From positions 1-64,000 of the forward strand of contig JABJHA010000032.1 in the NCBI GenBank assembly GCA_018662005.1: a stretch of DNA of 64,000 bases, written 5' to 3'. Positions within the stretch are counted from its first letter, which is position 1; every line of letters begins with the position of its first letter. The notes under the pieces were generated by a model that was not told the origin of the DNA, made no database searches, and saw only the letters and a program-made list of their open reading frames with translations. Position numbers and translations under genes: made by a program. Positions 1-7,742 of this stretch are shown in pieces. Origin of the DNA: Rhodospirillaceae bacterium (GTDB lineage: Bacteria; Pseudomonadota; Alphaproteobacteria; Rhodospirillales; JABHCV01).

Positions 1-2
1 AA

Positions 3-77
3 GGGCGCGTAGCTCAGCGGGAGAGCACTGCATTGACATTGCAGGGGTCACTGGTTCAATCCCAGTCGTGCCCACCA
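3..77 (+). tRNA. tRNA-Val (anticodon GAC)
   Basis: A full cloverleaf can be folded. The acceptor stem pairs gggcgcg (3-9) with cgtgccc (67-73), followed by discriminator A and an encoded CCA (75-77). The anticodon stem is ctgca/tgcag and the loop carries GAC at 35-37, which reads valine codons GUC/GUU. The T arm contains ggttcaatccc. A strong rho-independent terminator follows 6 bases after the CCA, so the gene is probably transcribed as the last or only tRNA of its unit. Confidence 0.95.
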
Positions 78-83
78 TAAAAA

Positions 84-109
84 CCCCAGGCCTAAAGCCT
101 GGGGTTTTT
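84..109 (+). terminator. Rho-independent terminator of the tRNA-Val gene
   Basis: There is a perfect 8-bp stem, ccccaggc (84-91) pairing with gcctgggg (97-104), with a 5-base loop and a T run at 105-109. Confidence 0.9.
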
Positions 110-180
110 ATGTTGGATCAGCACGACGTTATCAAAAAATGCCAACCGCAAAGCGGCTTGGTGCGTGCCCACCATAAAAA

Positions 181-208
181 CCCCAGGCCTAAAGCCTGGG
201 GTTTTTTT
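181..208 (+). terminator. Duplicated rho-independent terminator
   Basis: This is a second copy of the tRNA-Val terminator: stem ccccaggc (181-188) with gcctgggg (194-201) followed by seven T residues. It lies in the tandem repeat and provides a back-up stop before the downstream sensor kinase gene. Confidence 0.8.
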
Positions 209-422
209 GGTGGATCAGCTTGGGCGTTATCAAATGAATGCCTGCCGCAAAGCGGCTTGGTGCGTGCCCACCATCGAAACCCCTAGGGAAACCTGGGGAT
301 TTCGTCATTTCTGGTTTTGTTATTTGGGGTCCATTTTAGGGCCAAGTGCCAAACTTCATCTCACTTTGCTCTCTGTTTTTGGCAGACGGAGAAGCGATAA
401 GCGTGCTAAATTTACTTTGATC

Positions 423-497
423 ATGTCTGCTTTACGCCCTGAAATTGGGCATAATCTGAGGGTGGCTGGAACTTCTGCTTTTAGCCAATAAGAGACA
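423..497. repeat. Dispersed intergenic repeat, copy A (partial)
   Basis: It contains atgtctgctttacgccct, an aattgggcataatctgagggtgg segment (423-470 as a whole) and acttctgcttttagccaata followed by gagacat. The same modules recur at 2911, 4784, 37675, 38414 and 55770. It occupies most of the 301-578 gap upstream of the sensor kinase. I see no gene in the rest of that gap. Confidence 0.6.
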
Positions 498-578
498 TCA
501 AGAAAATCTTGAAATAAACTCAACCATAACCATGTGTTCCAAAGGGTCTTATATTTTATTTAAATTTGGTTTTTAAAA

Positions 579-2891
579 ATGAACATGTCTGGGGGCAACA
601 TAGCTCGGAGGACTTTTGGCAAACTGGCAATCATCGTTGCCGTTTTAACATTGGTCGTTGTGTTCTCGCCTGCTCCGGCGGCTGCATTGGAAAAAGTCAC
701 CTTGCAACTGCGCTGGGATCACCAGTTTGGGTTCGCCGGTTACTACGCGGCCAAGTGGCAGGGTTATTATAAAAAGGCCGGTCTGGACGTTAATATTGTG
801 TCCGCATTCGAGCCCGATGGAAAGTTTCATAAAGCCACGCGGGAGGTCGCCCAAGGTCGTGCCGATTTTAGCGTCGGCGGCGTTGATATCTTACAAGCCT
901 GGGACAATGGAGCTCCACTCGTCGTGGTGTCATCCATATATCAGCAGAGCCCAGTTGCCTTTTACGCCAAAGCAGGGACAAAACTTAATAGCCCCGCTGA
1001 CCTAACTAAGCTCCGTATTGGAACTCTTGGCCCCGATGGGATTGCAAACGTTGAATTACGAGCAATGTTGCGGGCAGAAAACATCGATCCTACCTTGGTC
1101 AAAACAACCCGTTTTAAAGAAAAGTATGGGCTTCTTGATCTTGCAAAGGGAAATATCGATGTCGCCTCGGGTTATACTATTTCGGCGGGCTGGTTGGCAA
1201 AAGAACTGGGACTGGAATTAATTCGCCTACGTGCTTCAACCTATGGGGTCGATTTTTACGGCAGCGCGATTTTTTCAAATCAAAATTTTGTCGAGAATAA
1301 TCCTCAAGTGGTAGAAAAATTTGTCTCCGCCAGTCTAAATGGTTGGTCATATGCCCTAACGCATGGGGAAGAGATCGCCGACCGTATTTCACAAGAGTTC
1401 AAGCGCAAAATACTGCTAAAAGACAAGAAGGGATTCAACCGTTTCCAGATTGAGCCTGTAACGGAGTTGACACTTTTCCCAATTGTAGAACTTGGTCACA
1501 CCAATCCGGAACGCTGGCGTCGCATGCATGCCGCTCTAAAAGACAGTGGCTTAATAAAGGGAAATTTCGACGCCAAAAAATTAATTTTTGACCCTGAAAT
1601 GCGCGAACGTGAAAGTCGTGTGCAGTTTAATAAAAATTTTATTTTGATCCTCATCGTCGGCGTTGTTGTCGGTATATTTGTTTGGATTTGGACTTTACAG
1701 AGAAGTCTTGCCCAGCGTCGTTATGCAGAGAACGAACTGAAAATTATGCATGACGGACTAGAACTACTGGTTAAGGAACGCACCGCAGACTTATCCGAAA
1801 GTGAGGCAAATCTAACTGAAGCCCAAAGGATTGCCAACTTTGGAAGTTGGAAAATAAATATTAATACGGGGGAAGCTTTCTGGTCCGACCAACGCTATCG
1901 CATATTCGGTTTCGAGCCCGGTGAGATTGAACCGTCCCTTGAAAATTTTAAGAAATCCCTTCATCCGGATGATCGCGTCAGGGTGATTTCGGAAATGATG
2001 GATGCCTTTAAAACAGAAGAAACCCTCGATACAGAATGTCGCATTATTCGACCAAATGGCGAAGAACGCATCATTCATATAATCGGTGAAACCAGCAGTG
2101 GGGGTGATCCGGACAACCAATTGATGTCGGGAACCGTTCTCGATATTACCGAGCGTAAGATTGTCGATAATGAACTCCTCAGTGCCAAGGAAGAGGCTGA
2201 AGCCGCCAACCGGGCCAAGTCCGAATTCCTCGCCAACATGAGCCACGAGTTGCGTACGCCCCTGAACGCGGTTATTGGTTTTTCAGACACGATGAAGGAG
2301 GGAATATTCGGCCCCCTCAACGAAAAGTATATGGAATACGCTAAAGATATTAATAGTTCCGGCGTACACTTACTCCAACTCGTCAATGATATCCTCGACC
2401 TTGCAAAGCTGGAAAACCAAACGACAGAATTGCATAATGAAGAAGTCACACCGAAAGAAATTATTGGTGAGATAATCCCGTTTCTCAGCGGAATGATGAG
2501 CGCCCGGCGTATTGAATTCGTTGACCTGTGCGATGGTCACGAAAATGTCGTGTTATTGGCCGACAGGACCAGATTGAAGCAGGTTCTGCTAAATCTTTTC
2601 ACCAATGCGATCAAATATAATAACGAAGGTGGCAAGGTTTTTCTAAGCTGCGAAGGGTTAGCCAATGGAATGAACAGGATTATGATCGAAGACACCGGTT
2701 TGGGTATCCCTTTGTCTTCACAGTCACATCTGTTTGAAGCGTTCAATCGTTTGGGTTATGACGACTCCAATATCAAGGGAACTGGCATCGGCCTGACTAT
2801 CTCAAAGCACTTAATGGAGCTTATGGGTGGGCAGATCGGTTTTGAAAGTAAAGAAGGCAAGGGAAGCAAATTCTGGATTGAGATTCCATGA
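579..2891 (+). CDS. Sensor histidine kinase with NMT1/THI5-like periplasmic binding domain and PAS domain
   Basis: The 770-residue protein has a signal-anchor helix at about 14-37. An NMT1/SsuA-type solute-binding domain follows (about 38-340; opens VTLQLRWDHQFGFAGYYAAK), then a second membrane helix at about 350-372. Cytoplasmic parts are a short coiled coil, a PAS/PAC domain (about 405-520), a HisKA box with His in MSHELRTPLN near residue 556, and a HATPase_c domain with N box (LFTNAIKYN), DTGLGIP and GTGIGL. The NMT1 family binds pyrimidine- or aromatic-type ligands in transporters, so here it presumably senses a small periplasmic ligand. No receiver domain or partner regulator lies next to it. 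The ATG at 585 is an alternative start and neither start has a clear ribosome site. The ligand is unknown. Confidence 0.85.
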   Translation: MNMSGGNIARRTFGKLAIIVAVLTLVVVFSPAPAAALEKVTLQLRWDHQFGFAGYYAAKWQGYYKKAGLDVNIVSAFEPDGKFHKATREVAQGRADFSVGGVDILQAWDNGAPLVVVSSIYQQSPVAFYAKAGTKLNSPADLTKLRIGTLGPDGIANVELRAMLRAENIDPTLVKTTRFKEKYGLLDLAKGNIDVASGYTISAGWLAKELGLELIRLRASTYGVDFYGSAIFSNQNFVENNPQVVEKFVSASLNGWSYALTHGEEIADRISQEFKRKILLKDKKGFNRFQIEPVTELTLFPIVELGHTNPERWRRMHAALKDSGLIKGNFDAKKLIFDPEMRERESRVQFNKNFILILIVGVVVGIFVWIWTLQRSLAQRRYAENELKIMHDGLELLVKERTADLSESEANLTEAQRIANFGSWKININTGEAFWSDQRYRIFGFEPGEIEPSLENFKKSLHPDDRVRVISEMMDAFKTEETLDTECRIIRPNGEERIIHIIGETSSGGDPDNQLMSGTVLDITERKIVDNELLSAKEEAEAANRAKSEFLANMSHELRTPLNAVIGFSDTMKEGIFGPLNEKYMEYAKDINSSGVHLLQLVNDILDLAKLENQTTELHNEEVTPKEIIGEIIPFLSGMMSARRIEFVDLCDGHENVVLLADRTRLKQVLLNLFTNAIKYNNEGGKVFLSCEGLANGMNRIMIEDTGLGIPLSSQSHLFEAFNRLGYDDSNIKGTGIGLTISKHLMELMGGQIGFESKEGKGSKFWIEIP

Positions 2892-2910
2892 GATGCTTTT
2901 GATGAACTCT

Positions 2911-3066
2911 GATGCCCGCTATGGGTCAAAAACAGAAATTAATAACACCCCACAATAATGTCTGCTCTACCCCCTCAAAGCGACATTAAATTCCGGAAAC
3001 TGGATTTTCCGATTTTACTTCTGCTTACCGTAGAAAAGCGGACATAATCAGGTGGTGGAAATTGAG
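2911..3066. repeat. Dispersed intergenic repeat, copy B
   Basis: It has the order gcccgctatgggtcaaaaac, aatgtctgctctacccc, ccggaaactggattt, acttctgcttaccgtag, aaaagcggacataatcaggt, ggtggaaatt. It is close to copies at 4784 and 37675. It fills the gap between the sensor kinase and the FHA protease gene. No gene is visible here. Confidence 0.7.
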
Positions 3067-3110
3067 ATCATATCAGAGCGAGAAAAGGCATCGAAATGAA
3101 TAGCCCCGTA

Positions 3111-4697
3111 CTAATTGCCCGGGCTGTCTGGAAGAAGTTTTAATTCTCTCAGTAACTTCCGAACTTTTGAGGCCGGCACACCCATGTTTGCTCCCCCGTA
3201 TTCAGGTATGATGGCGGCATTAACGGCAACCACCGCTCCATCGGTGTCAAGCACCGGTCCCCCGCTGCCGCCGCTTGTGGTTTCGGCATCATAGACGATT
3301 GCCGTTTCCGACGCCTTGCCAACAATTCCCCGACTGACAAGGGGTACAATTAGGCTTTTCTCGGCAAGCTTTGCGGCCACGCTCCAGAATCCCATATCAC
3401 CTGATTTTTGAAGCTCCTCGATAAAGGATTCGCCTGATTGGGCCAACATCAGTCGTAGGCCGGTGGGATATCCCATAACCAATATTTCGTCACCGGGTAT
3501 AGGTGGGTCGGTAGCCAGTGGCAGGAATTTTTCCGGTCCGTCCCCATTTATGAAGCGCAGGACCGCCAGGTCCGCGTTCTCACTGGCCTGAACAAGTTCA
3601 ACATTTCCCGCAACAGGAGATCCGGACACGTAAAAGATAAATTTCATCATCTCTGGCTTCAGCCCCTGATTTGCAAGTGTCTCGGTACCGGCATCGTTCT
3701 CCCATGGCAAAGCCACGTGCCGGTTCGTAATAAGCACCCCCTTTTTACTGACGACGAAGCCGGTTCCAGTAAACTTTCGTTCTATGACAGGCCCATTACC
3801 TTCAAGCCTTACCAGCGGTTTCCCCTGAGGTGAGACTAAAAGCTGGCCTTCCTCATTGACGACATGGCGGAGTATTCGTCCACTGGATGTCTCCCGAAAG
3901 CCATAAGCGCCTTGCAGAAAAACAATTGCAGATAGTGATTCCGTGACCACGCGGGCGCTGGACTCCGAACGACGTTCCAAGGTTTTTAAGCGATCGGCAT
4001 GGGAGCTTATGCGATTTTTGATGTCTTTTCGGAGGTCATTCAAATCGTTGGGCGTTAACGCTTCGCTGCGGGCCCGGGCCAAGGCACGAGAGACGTTATC
4101 AAGCCGGGATGCACTCTGTTCCAAACGTTGTTGCAGCAGAACGTTCAGGCGGCTTTGTTGGTAAGTGACAATAACAAGCCCGGAAATTGCGACAATGACG
4201 CCCAGGCGAAAAAGCAGGGTGGTCTCACTCATCAGACGCCTCACCAAGCCGCCAAATGCAATCAAGAGCCGTTGAATTAGGGGTCGGCGACTTGTGCGCA
4301 GATAGGCTAATCCGTCGCTTAGTATGTCGCTGATCGATTTCTTGGGCGGCTTGTCTCTTTGATAGAGCCGAAAGCGGGACAGCGGCCCAGCGTCACCGAA
4401 TTCGATCATGTCCCCATGCTTGAGCATTTGGCTGGTGACGGGCTTCTTGTTTACCCGAACGATCCCCTCCTCAAGTGCTTCAATTTCATAACTGCCTTCG
4501 ATACCGTGCAGGCGCGCGATGGTACCGTCTCGCGTTTCACCTTGAGGTGGTTCACCCACACGGACGATTCTGCCTGGACTTAGGGAAACATCCAAGGTGG
4601 AACCTTTTAGCCAACTGACCGTACTTTTGGATGGGCCTGTCTGATGCACCAGGGAGGCCACGCTATCTTGCTCACGTTTGCTCGGCAATTTGTTCAT
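3111..4697 (-). CDS. FHA-domain membrane-anchored trypsin-like serine protease
   Basis: The product is about 528 residues. The N-terminal half carries an FHA-like fold (GRIVRVG, then VNKKPVTSQMLKHGDMIEFG), suggesting binding to phosphothreonine partners in the cytoplasm. A membrane helix follows (LGVIVAISGLVIVTY, near 185), then a coiled coil. The periplasmic chymotrypsin/DegP-like protease domain has His in TNRHVALPW, Asp in ENADLAVLRF and Ser in TTSGGSGGPVLD, so the catalytic triad is complete. There is no PDZ domain, unlike DegP. I chose the ATG at 4697; a GTG at 4736 would add 13 residues. The gene stands alone between two copies of the intergenic repeat. The substrate is unknown. Confidence 0.82.
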   Translation of the reverse strand: MNKLPSKREQDSVASLVHQTGPSKSTVSWLKGSTLDVSLSPGRIVRVGEPPQGETRDGTIARLHGIEGSYEIEALEEGIVRVNKKPVTSQMLKHGDMIEFGDAGPLSRFRLYQRDKPPKKSISDILSDGLAYLRTSRRPLIQRLLIAFGGLVRRLMSETTLLFRLGVIVAISGLVIVTYQQSRLNVLLQQRLEQSASRLDNVSRALARARSEALTPNDLNDLRKDIKNRISSHADRLKTLERRSESSARVVTESLSAIVFLQGAYGFRETSSGRILRHVVNEEGQLLVSPQGKPLVRLEGNGPVIERKFTGTGFVVSKKGVLITNRHVALPWENDAGTETLANQGLKPEMMKFIFYVSGSPVAGNVELVQASENADLAVLRFINGDGPEKFLPLATDPPIPGDEILVMGYPTGLRLMLAQSGESFIEELQKSGDMGFWSVAAKLAEKSLIVPLVSRGIVGKASETAIVYDAETTSGGSGGPVLDTDGAVVAVNAAIIPEYGGANMGVPASKVRKLLRELKLLPDSPGN

Positions 4698-4783
4698 TGT
4701 ACTGCCATCTAACCGAAGGGCGGTTTTATTGAGCACTATTCTAGAACAAGTTAAAAGGATGGCAATCGTTCAGGAAAGATTCT

Positions 4784-4970
4784 TGATGTCGACTTTTGGT
4801 CAGAAGCAGAAGTAATCAGCACACCAAATTTACGTCTGCTATACCCCCTCAAAGTGGACATTAATCTCGAGAAATCTGATTTTGCTTTTTTGACTTCTGC
4901 TTTCCGTAGAAAAACGGACATTATCGGGTGGTGGAAATTAAGTCCGTTATTAGCCAATAGGAGACATTGG
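4784..4970. repeat. Dispersed intergenic repeat, copy C
   Basis: This is one of the fullest copies. It has ttttggtcagaagcagaagt, acgtctgctataccccctca, aagtggacattaat, acttctgctttccgtag, aaaaacggacattatcgggt, ggtggaaatt, and at the end tagccaataggagacat. It occupies the 4698-5160 gap with no gene visible around it. Confidence 0.7.
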
Positions 4971-5160
4971 CGTTAGTTAAAATTGACGATGGAATGCTAA
5001 ATTGGAACGGGGCAAAATGTGATAATTCAAGTCACGGCTATCTCCAAATTCAATGGGCGACTTTCTGAGATTTCCGCTTATTCTATTCATTCCATCCCTA
5101 TCGAGCATCCTGACAAACAAGCGCATAGAGAAATGCGTTAACCAAGGCTATTCTTCCTAA

Positions 5161-5658
5161 ATGCTTGATGCCCTTACTCACAGGCCGTTGATGGCCATTA
5201 TTCTGGTCGCCTTTCTTCTCTGGATCGGGGTGCGGGCCGTAAGACCCAGAACCATTCGCTACCGGCAGCTCTATATTTTGCCGAGTGTCTTTCTGGCCAT
5301 CTCGGCGAACCAGATGTTCCTTACTTACGCCGTTGAAATATGGGGCTTTTTGGCATGGGTCGCGACGACAATACTGGCCTGCGGGGTTAGTTGGCGAATG
5401 TCTGAAAAAACATCAATCCACATTGACAGGAGTGCCGGGACCATTGAACTGCCCGGGACCTGGGTGACACTTTCCCTGATACTGCTTTTTATTGGCGCCC
5501 GCCTGTATTTCGGTCGGCAGCTTTATGTCTCCCCTGATTTACGGGTCGATCCGGACTTCATTGCCCAGATACTCGCCATGACAGGTCTGGTCAGCGGTTA
5601 CTACCTGGGCCGGTCAGGCTCCTTCCTGATCCGCTATTTTCGAGCGACACCGCGCTGA
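5161..5658 (+). CDS. Small integral membrane protein of unknown function
   Basis: The protein has 165 residues and about four to five predicted membrane helices (7-24, 38-55, 60-78, 101-117, 137-153). I see no catalytic motif. The arrangement, with charged RPRTIRYRQLY between helices 1 and 2, resembles small CcdC/DUF1453- or DUF6622-type membrane proteins, but I cannot assign it. It converges with the Sco1-like gene, with only 6 bp between them. Confidence 0.65.
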   Translation: MLDALTHRPLMAIILVAFLLWIGVRAVRPRTIRYRQLYILPSVFLAISANQMFLTYAVEIWGFLAWVATTILACGVSWRMSEKTSIHIDRSAGTIELPGTWVTLSLILLFIGARLYFGRQLYVSPDLRVDPDFIAQILAMTGLVSGYYLGRSGSFLIRYFRATPR

Positions 5659-5664
5659 GGGCGG

Positions 5665-6288
5665 TTATTTATCAAGTATTTTGTGAATTTTCCGGGCTAT
5701 GTCTTCGCTACCGACCCCAAACGGGAAATAGCTTATAAACCGGCCATCGGGCCCCATCAGATATGTTGCCGCGGAGTGATTGATCAGGTACTGGTTTTTT
5801 TCCGGCTCTTCAGCCTGGTCATCCGAGTTGCCAATGGAAGGGGGCAGGAATACTTTGAAAAAAGTCGCACCGTAATCGTCGGCAAGACTGATAATCTTAT
5901 CCTTTTCGCCCGTTAGTCCGACCATGCGGGGATGGAAGTTGCTGACATACCCAGCCAGTTCCTGAACCGTATCACGCTCCGGGTCGACGCTTATGAAGAC
6001 CGGTTGAATTGACCGGCCTTCCTCGCCCAATAAATCCAGCGCGTCGCCAATAACCTGCATGGTTGTCGGGCAAACGTCCGGGCAATAGGTGTAGCCGAAA
6101 AACAGCAACAGATACTTACCCAGAAAATCCCGGTCAGTGACAGTTCGACCCGTATGATCGACAAGGCTGAACGGGCCCCCGTACTGACCATAACGGGCAA
6201 GCTTGTCGTCATCATCAGCGCCATATGCCGCGTCAGACGTTGCTATAACCAACAGAAAGGAGAACAGGATAAGGTACGTTTTCTTCAT
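5665..6288 (-). CDS. SCO1/SenC-type copper chaperone (thioredoxin fold)
   Basis: The 207-residue protein has an N-terminal signal peptide (YLILFSFLLVIATSDAAYGA). The Sco copper site is complete: CPDVC in GYTYCPDVCPTTMQ, and the distal His in LINHSAATYLMGPDG. Sco proteins deliver copper to, or reduce thiols of, the Cu-A centre of cytochrome oxidases. No heme-copper oxidase is encoded nearby, so in this setting it may serve a copper protein of the adjoining cytochrome block, such as the cupredoxin-like protein at 23813. It is the last minus-strand gene of that block. The start ATG is unambiguous with respect to the signal peptide. Confidence 0.9.
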   Translation of the reverse strand: MKKTYLILFSFLLVIATSDAAYGADDDDKLARYGQYGGPFSLVDHTGRTVTDRDFLGKYLLLFFGYTYCPDVCPTTMQVIGDALDLLGEEGRSIQPVFISVDPERDTVQELAGYVSNFHPRMVGLTGEKDKIISLADDYGATFFKVFLPPSIGNSDDQAEEPEKNQYLINHSAATYLMGPDGRFISYFPFGVGSEDIARKIHKILDK

Positions 6289-6332
6289 TGTTCGGGATTA
6301 TGGGAACACGGCCACGTAATAAGCAAATGATT

Positions 6333-7742
6333 TCAGGATGCAATAGCTGCTTCGGCATCAGAAGACCCGTCAGTGTCTTCTGGATATTTCTTACCAGCCA
6401 AAAATCCATCGATTCTGGCACAGGTTTCAATGGACTGTTTTACACAGGTCGCGATAGCCGGTCCGGTGAAATAATTGCCCGTCACAAACAGGCCGGGATG
6501 GCGTTGTTCGGCTTCATGGATGCGTTTCAAGCGTCGCCCATGGCCGGTTGTCAATTGCGGCAGGCCCTGCGACCATTGGCGAACCCGCGACACGACAGGC
6601 TCGCCTGTTGCCCCCAGCAGATCGCCAAATTCTTCCCGGGCCAGCGCCGTTATATCCTGCGTACTCATTAAAGCCATATCGGGAGCCCGCGCCCCACCAA
6701 CATAACCAGAAAGCGCTACATGCCCGACGGGGGCGCGATTTGTGAACATGCTTGAAGGGAACAAGGCACCACTCAAGGGGCGTTTTTCACCTGCCGGGGC
6801 AAGAAAGCCCAGACCGTCAAGCGGGTGGTCGACCTGATTGCGCCTGTAGCCCAGGAAGGCAACGGCAATGGGCGGTGCAGCAATTTCAGAAATCGCCTGT
6901 GCCGCCGATGCATCCATTGCTTCCAACAATGACGCAGAGACATGTGGTTGCGTGGCGATAATGACGGCACGGGCCGACACGGCGCCGGATTTAGCCGTGG
7001 AAATTTTGAAACCTTTAGCGATGCGCGTCAAAGAAGTGACCACAACACCGGTCCGGATCGTACTTCCAAGCTGGTTTGCCAATGCTGTTGGCAATGTGCC
7101 GATGCCGTCTGTCCAGGAAAACAGCCTGCGACCTGGCATTCTTCCGTTTCTGAATCGCTTGCTAAGAACGGCCCTGGAAATTGAGCCATATTGACGCTCC
7201 ATTTCAACGATGGTTGGGAACACGGCGTTAACTGAAAGGTTTTCAGCCTTTCCCGCATAGAGCCCGGCAACCAACGGATCAATAACCTTGTCAGTGAATT
7301 CACGGCCAAAGCGGCGACCCCAGAATTCGGCAATCGTTTCCTCCCCGTCTGATTTGCGCCTGGGAATGATCATTTCAGACATCAGGCGTAACCGTGCAAG
7401 CGGTGACAGATATCCCGACATGAGGAACCCCAGGGGATGGGTCGAAATCCCCTGTAAGCGTCCGCCACCGACCAGGTATCGTGATTTAACTTGCGTATCC
7501 AGTTCTGTGCGCAAGCTTTCAAGGCCAAGATCGCGAGATAACCCGACCGCCTCCATGGCCTGGGCATTGACCGAACTGGGCCCGTGTTCCATCAGAAAAC
7601 CACCGAACTTTTCTGACTGTGCGTTGCCGCCGGGCCTGATCTGGCGTTCCAGCACAACGACTTTATAACCCTGAGCGGTCAACGCGTATGCGGCGCTCAG
7701 GCCGGAAACACCGCCGCCGATAATGGCAACATCGAAAGTCAT
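6333..7742 (-). CDS. hemY: Protoporphyrinogen oxidase, HemY type (FAD-dependent)
   Basis: The 469-residue protein begins with an FAD/NAD dinucleotide-binding motif (VAIIGGGVSGLSAAYAL) followed by a second conserved segment GGNAQSEKFGGFLMEHGPSS. The ending VTGNYFTGPAIATCV is the typical second FAD-contact motif of this amine oxidase/HemY family. The enzyme oxidises protoporphyrinogen IX to protoporphyrin IX, the penultimate step of heme synthesis. Its ATG overlaps the TGA of the radical SAM gene (7739-7741), so the two are probably co-translated. Its location next to many cytochrome genes points to a dedicated heme supply. Paralogous amine oxidases are possible, but the EHGPSS motif favours HemY. 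Confidence 0.82.
   Translation of the reverse strand: MTFDVAIIGGGVSGLSAAYALTAQGYKVVVLERQIRPGGNAQSEKFGGFLMEHGPSSVNAQAMEAVGLSRDLGLESLRTELDTQVKSRYLVGGGRLQGISTHPLGFLMSGYLSPLARLRLMSEMIIPRRKSDGEETIAEFWGRRFGREFTDKVIDPLVAGLYAGKAENLSVNAVFPTIVEMERQYGSISRAVLSKRFRNGRMPGRRLFSWTDGIGTLPTALANQLGSTIRTGVVVTSLTRIAKGFKISTAKSGAVSARAVIIATQPHVSASLLEAMDASAAQAISEIAAPPIAVAFLGYRRNQVDHPLDGLGFLAPAGEKRPLSGALFPSSMFTNRAPVGHVALSGYVGGARAPDMALMSTQDITALAREEFGDLLGATGEPVVSRVRQWSQGLPQLTTGHGRRLKRIHEAEQRHPGLFVTGNYFTGPAIATCVKQSIETCARIDGFLAGKKYPEDTDGSSDAEAAIAS

Larger units (their letters stand above)
67..300 (+). repeat. Tandem repeat of tRNA 3' end plus terminator (about 97-99 bp unit, three copies)
   Basis: The block cgtgcccaccat, which is the last 11 bases of the tRNA plus one, recurs at 164 and 263. 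The copies at 67 and 164 are each followed by an almost identical ccccaggc/gcctgggg hairpin. The spacer also repeats: atcagc, gttatcaa, then a ccgcaaagcgg mini-hairpin and cttggtg just before each new cgtgccc. The third copy has diverged and its hairpin (about 279-296) is degraded. There is no second complete tRNA, so these are partial duplications of the tRNA tail and its terminator. Confidence 0.85.
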
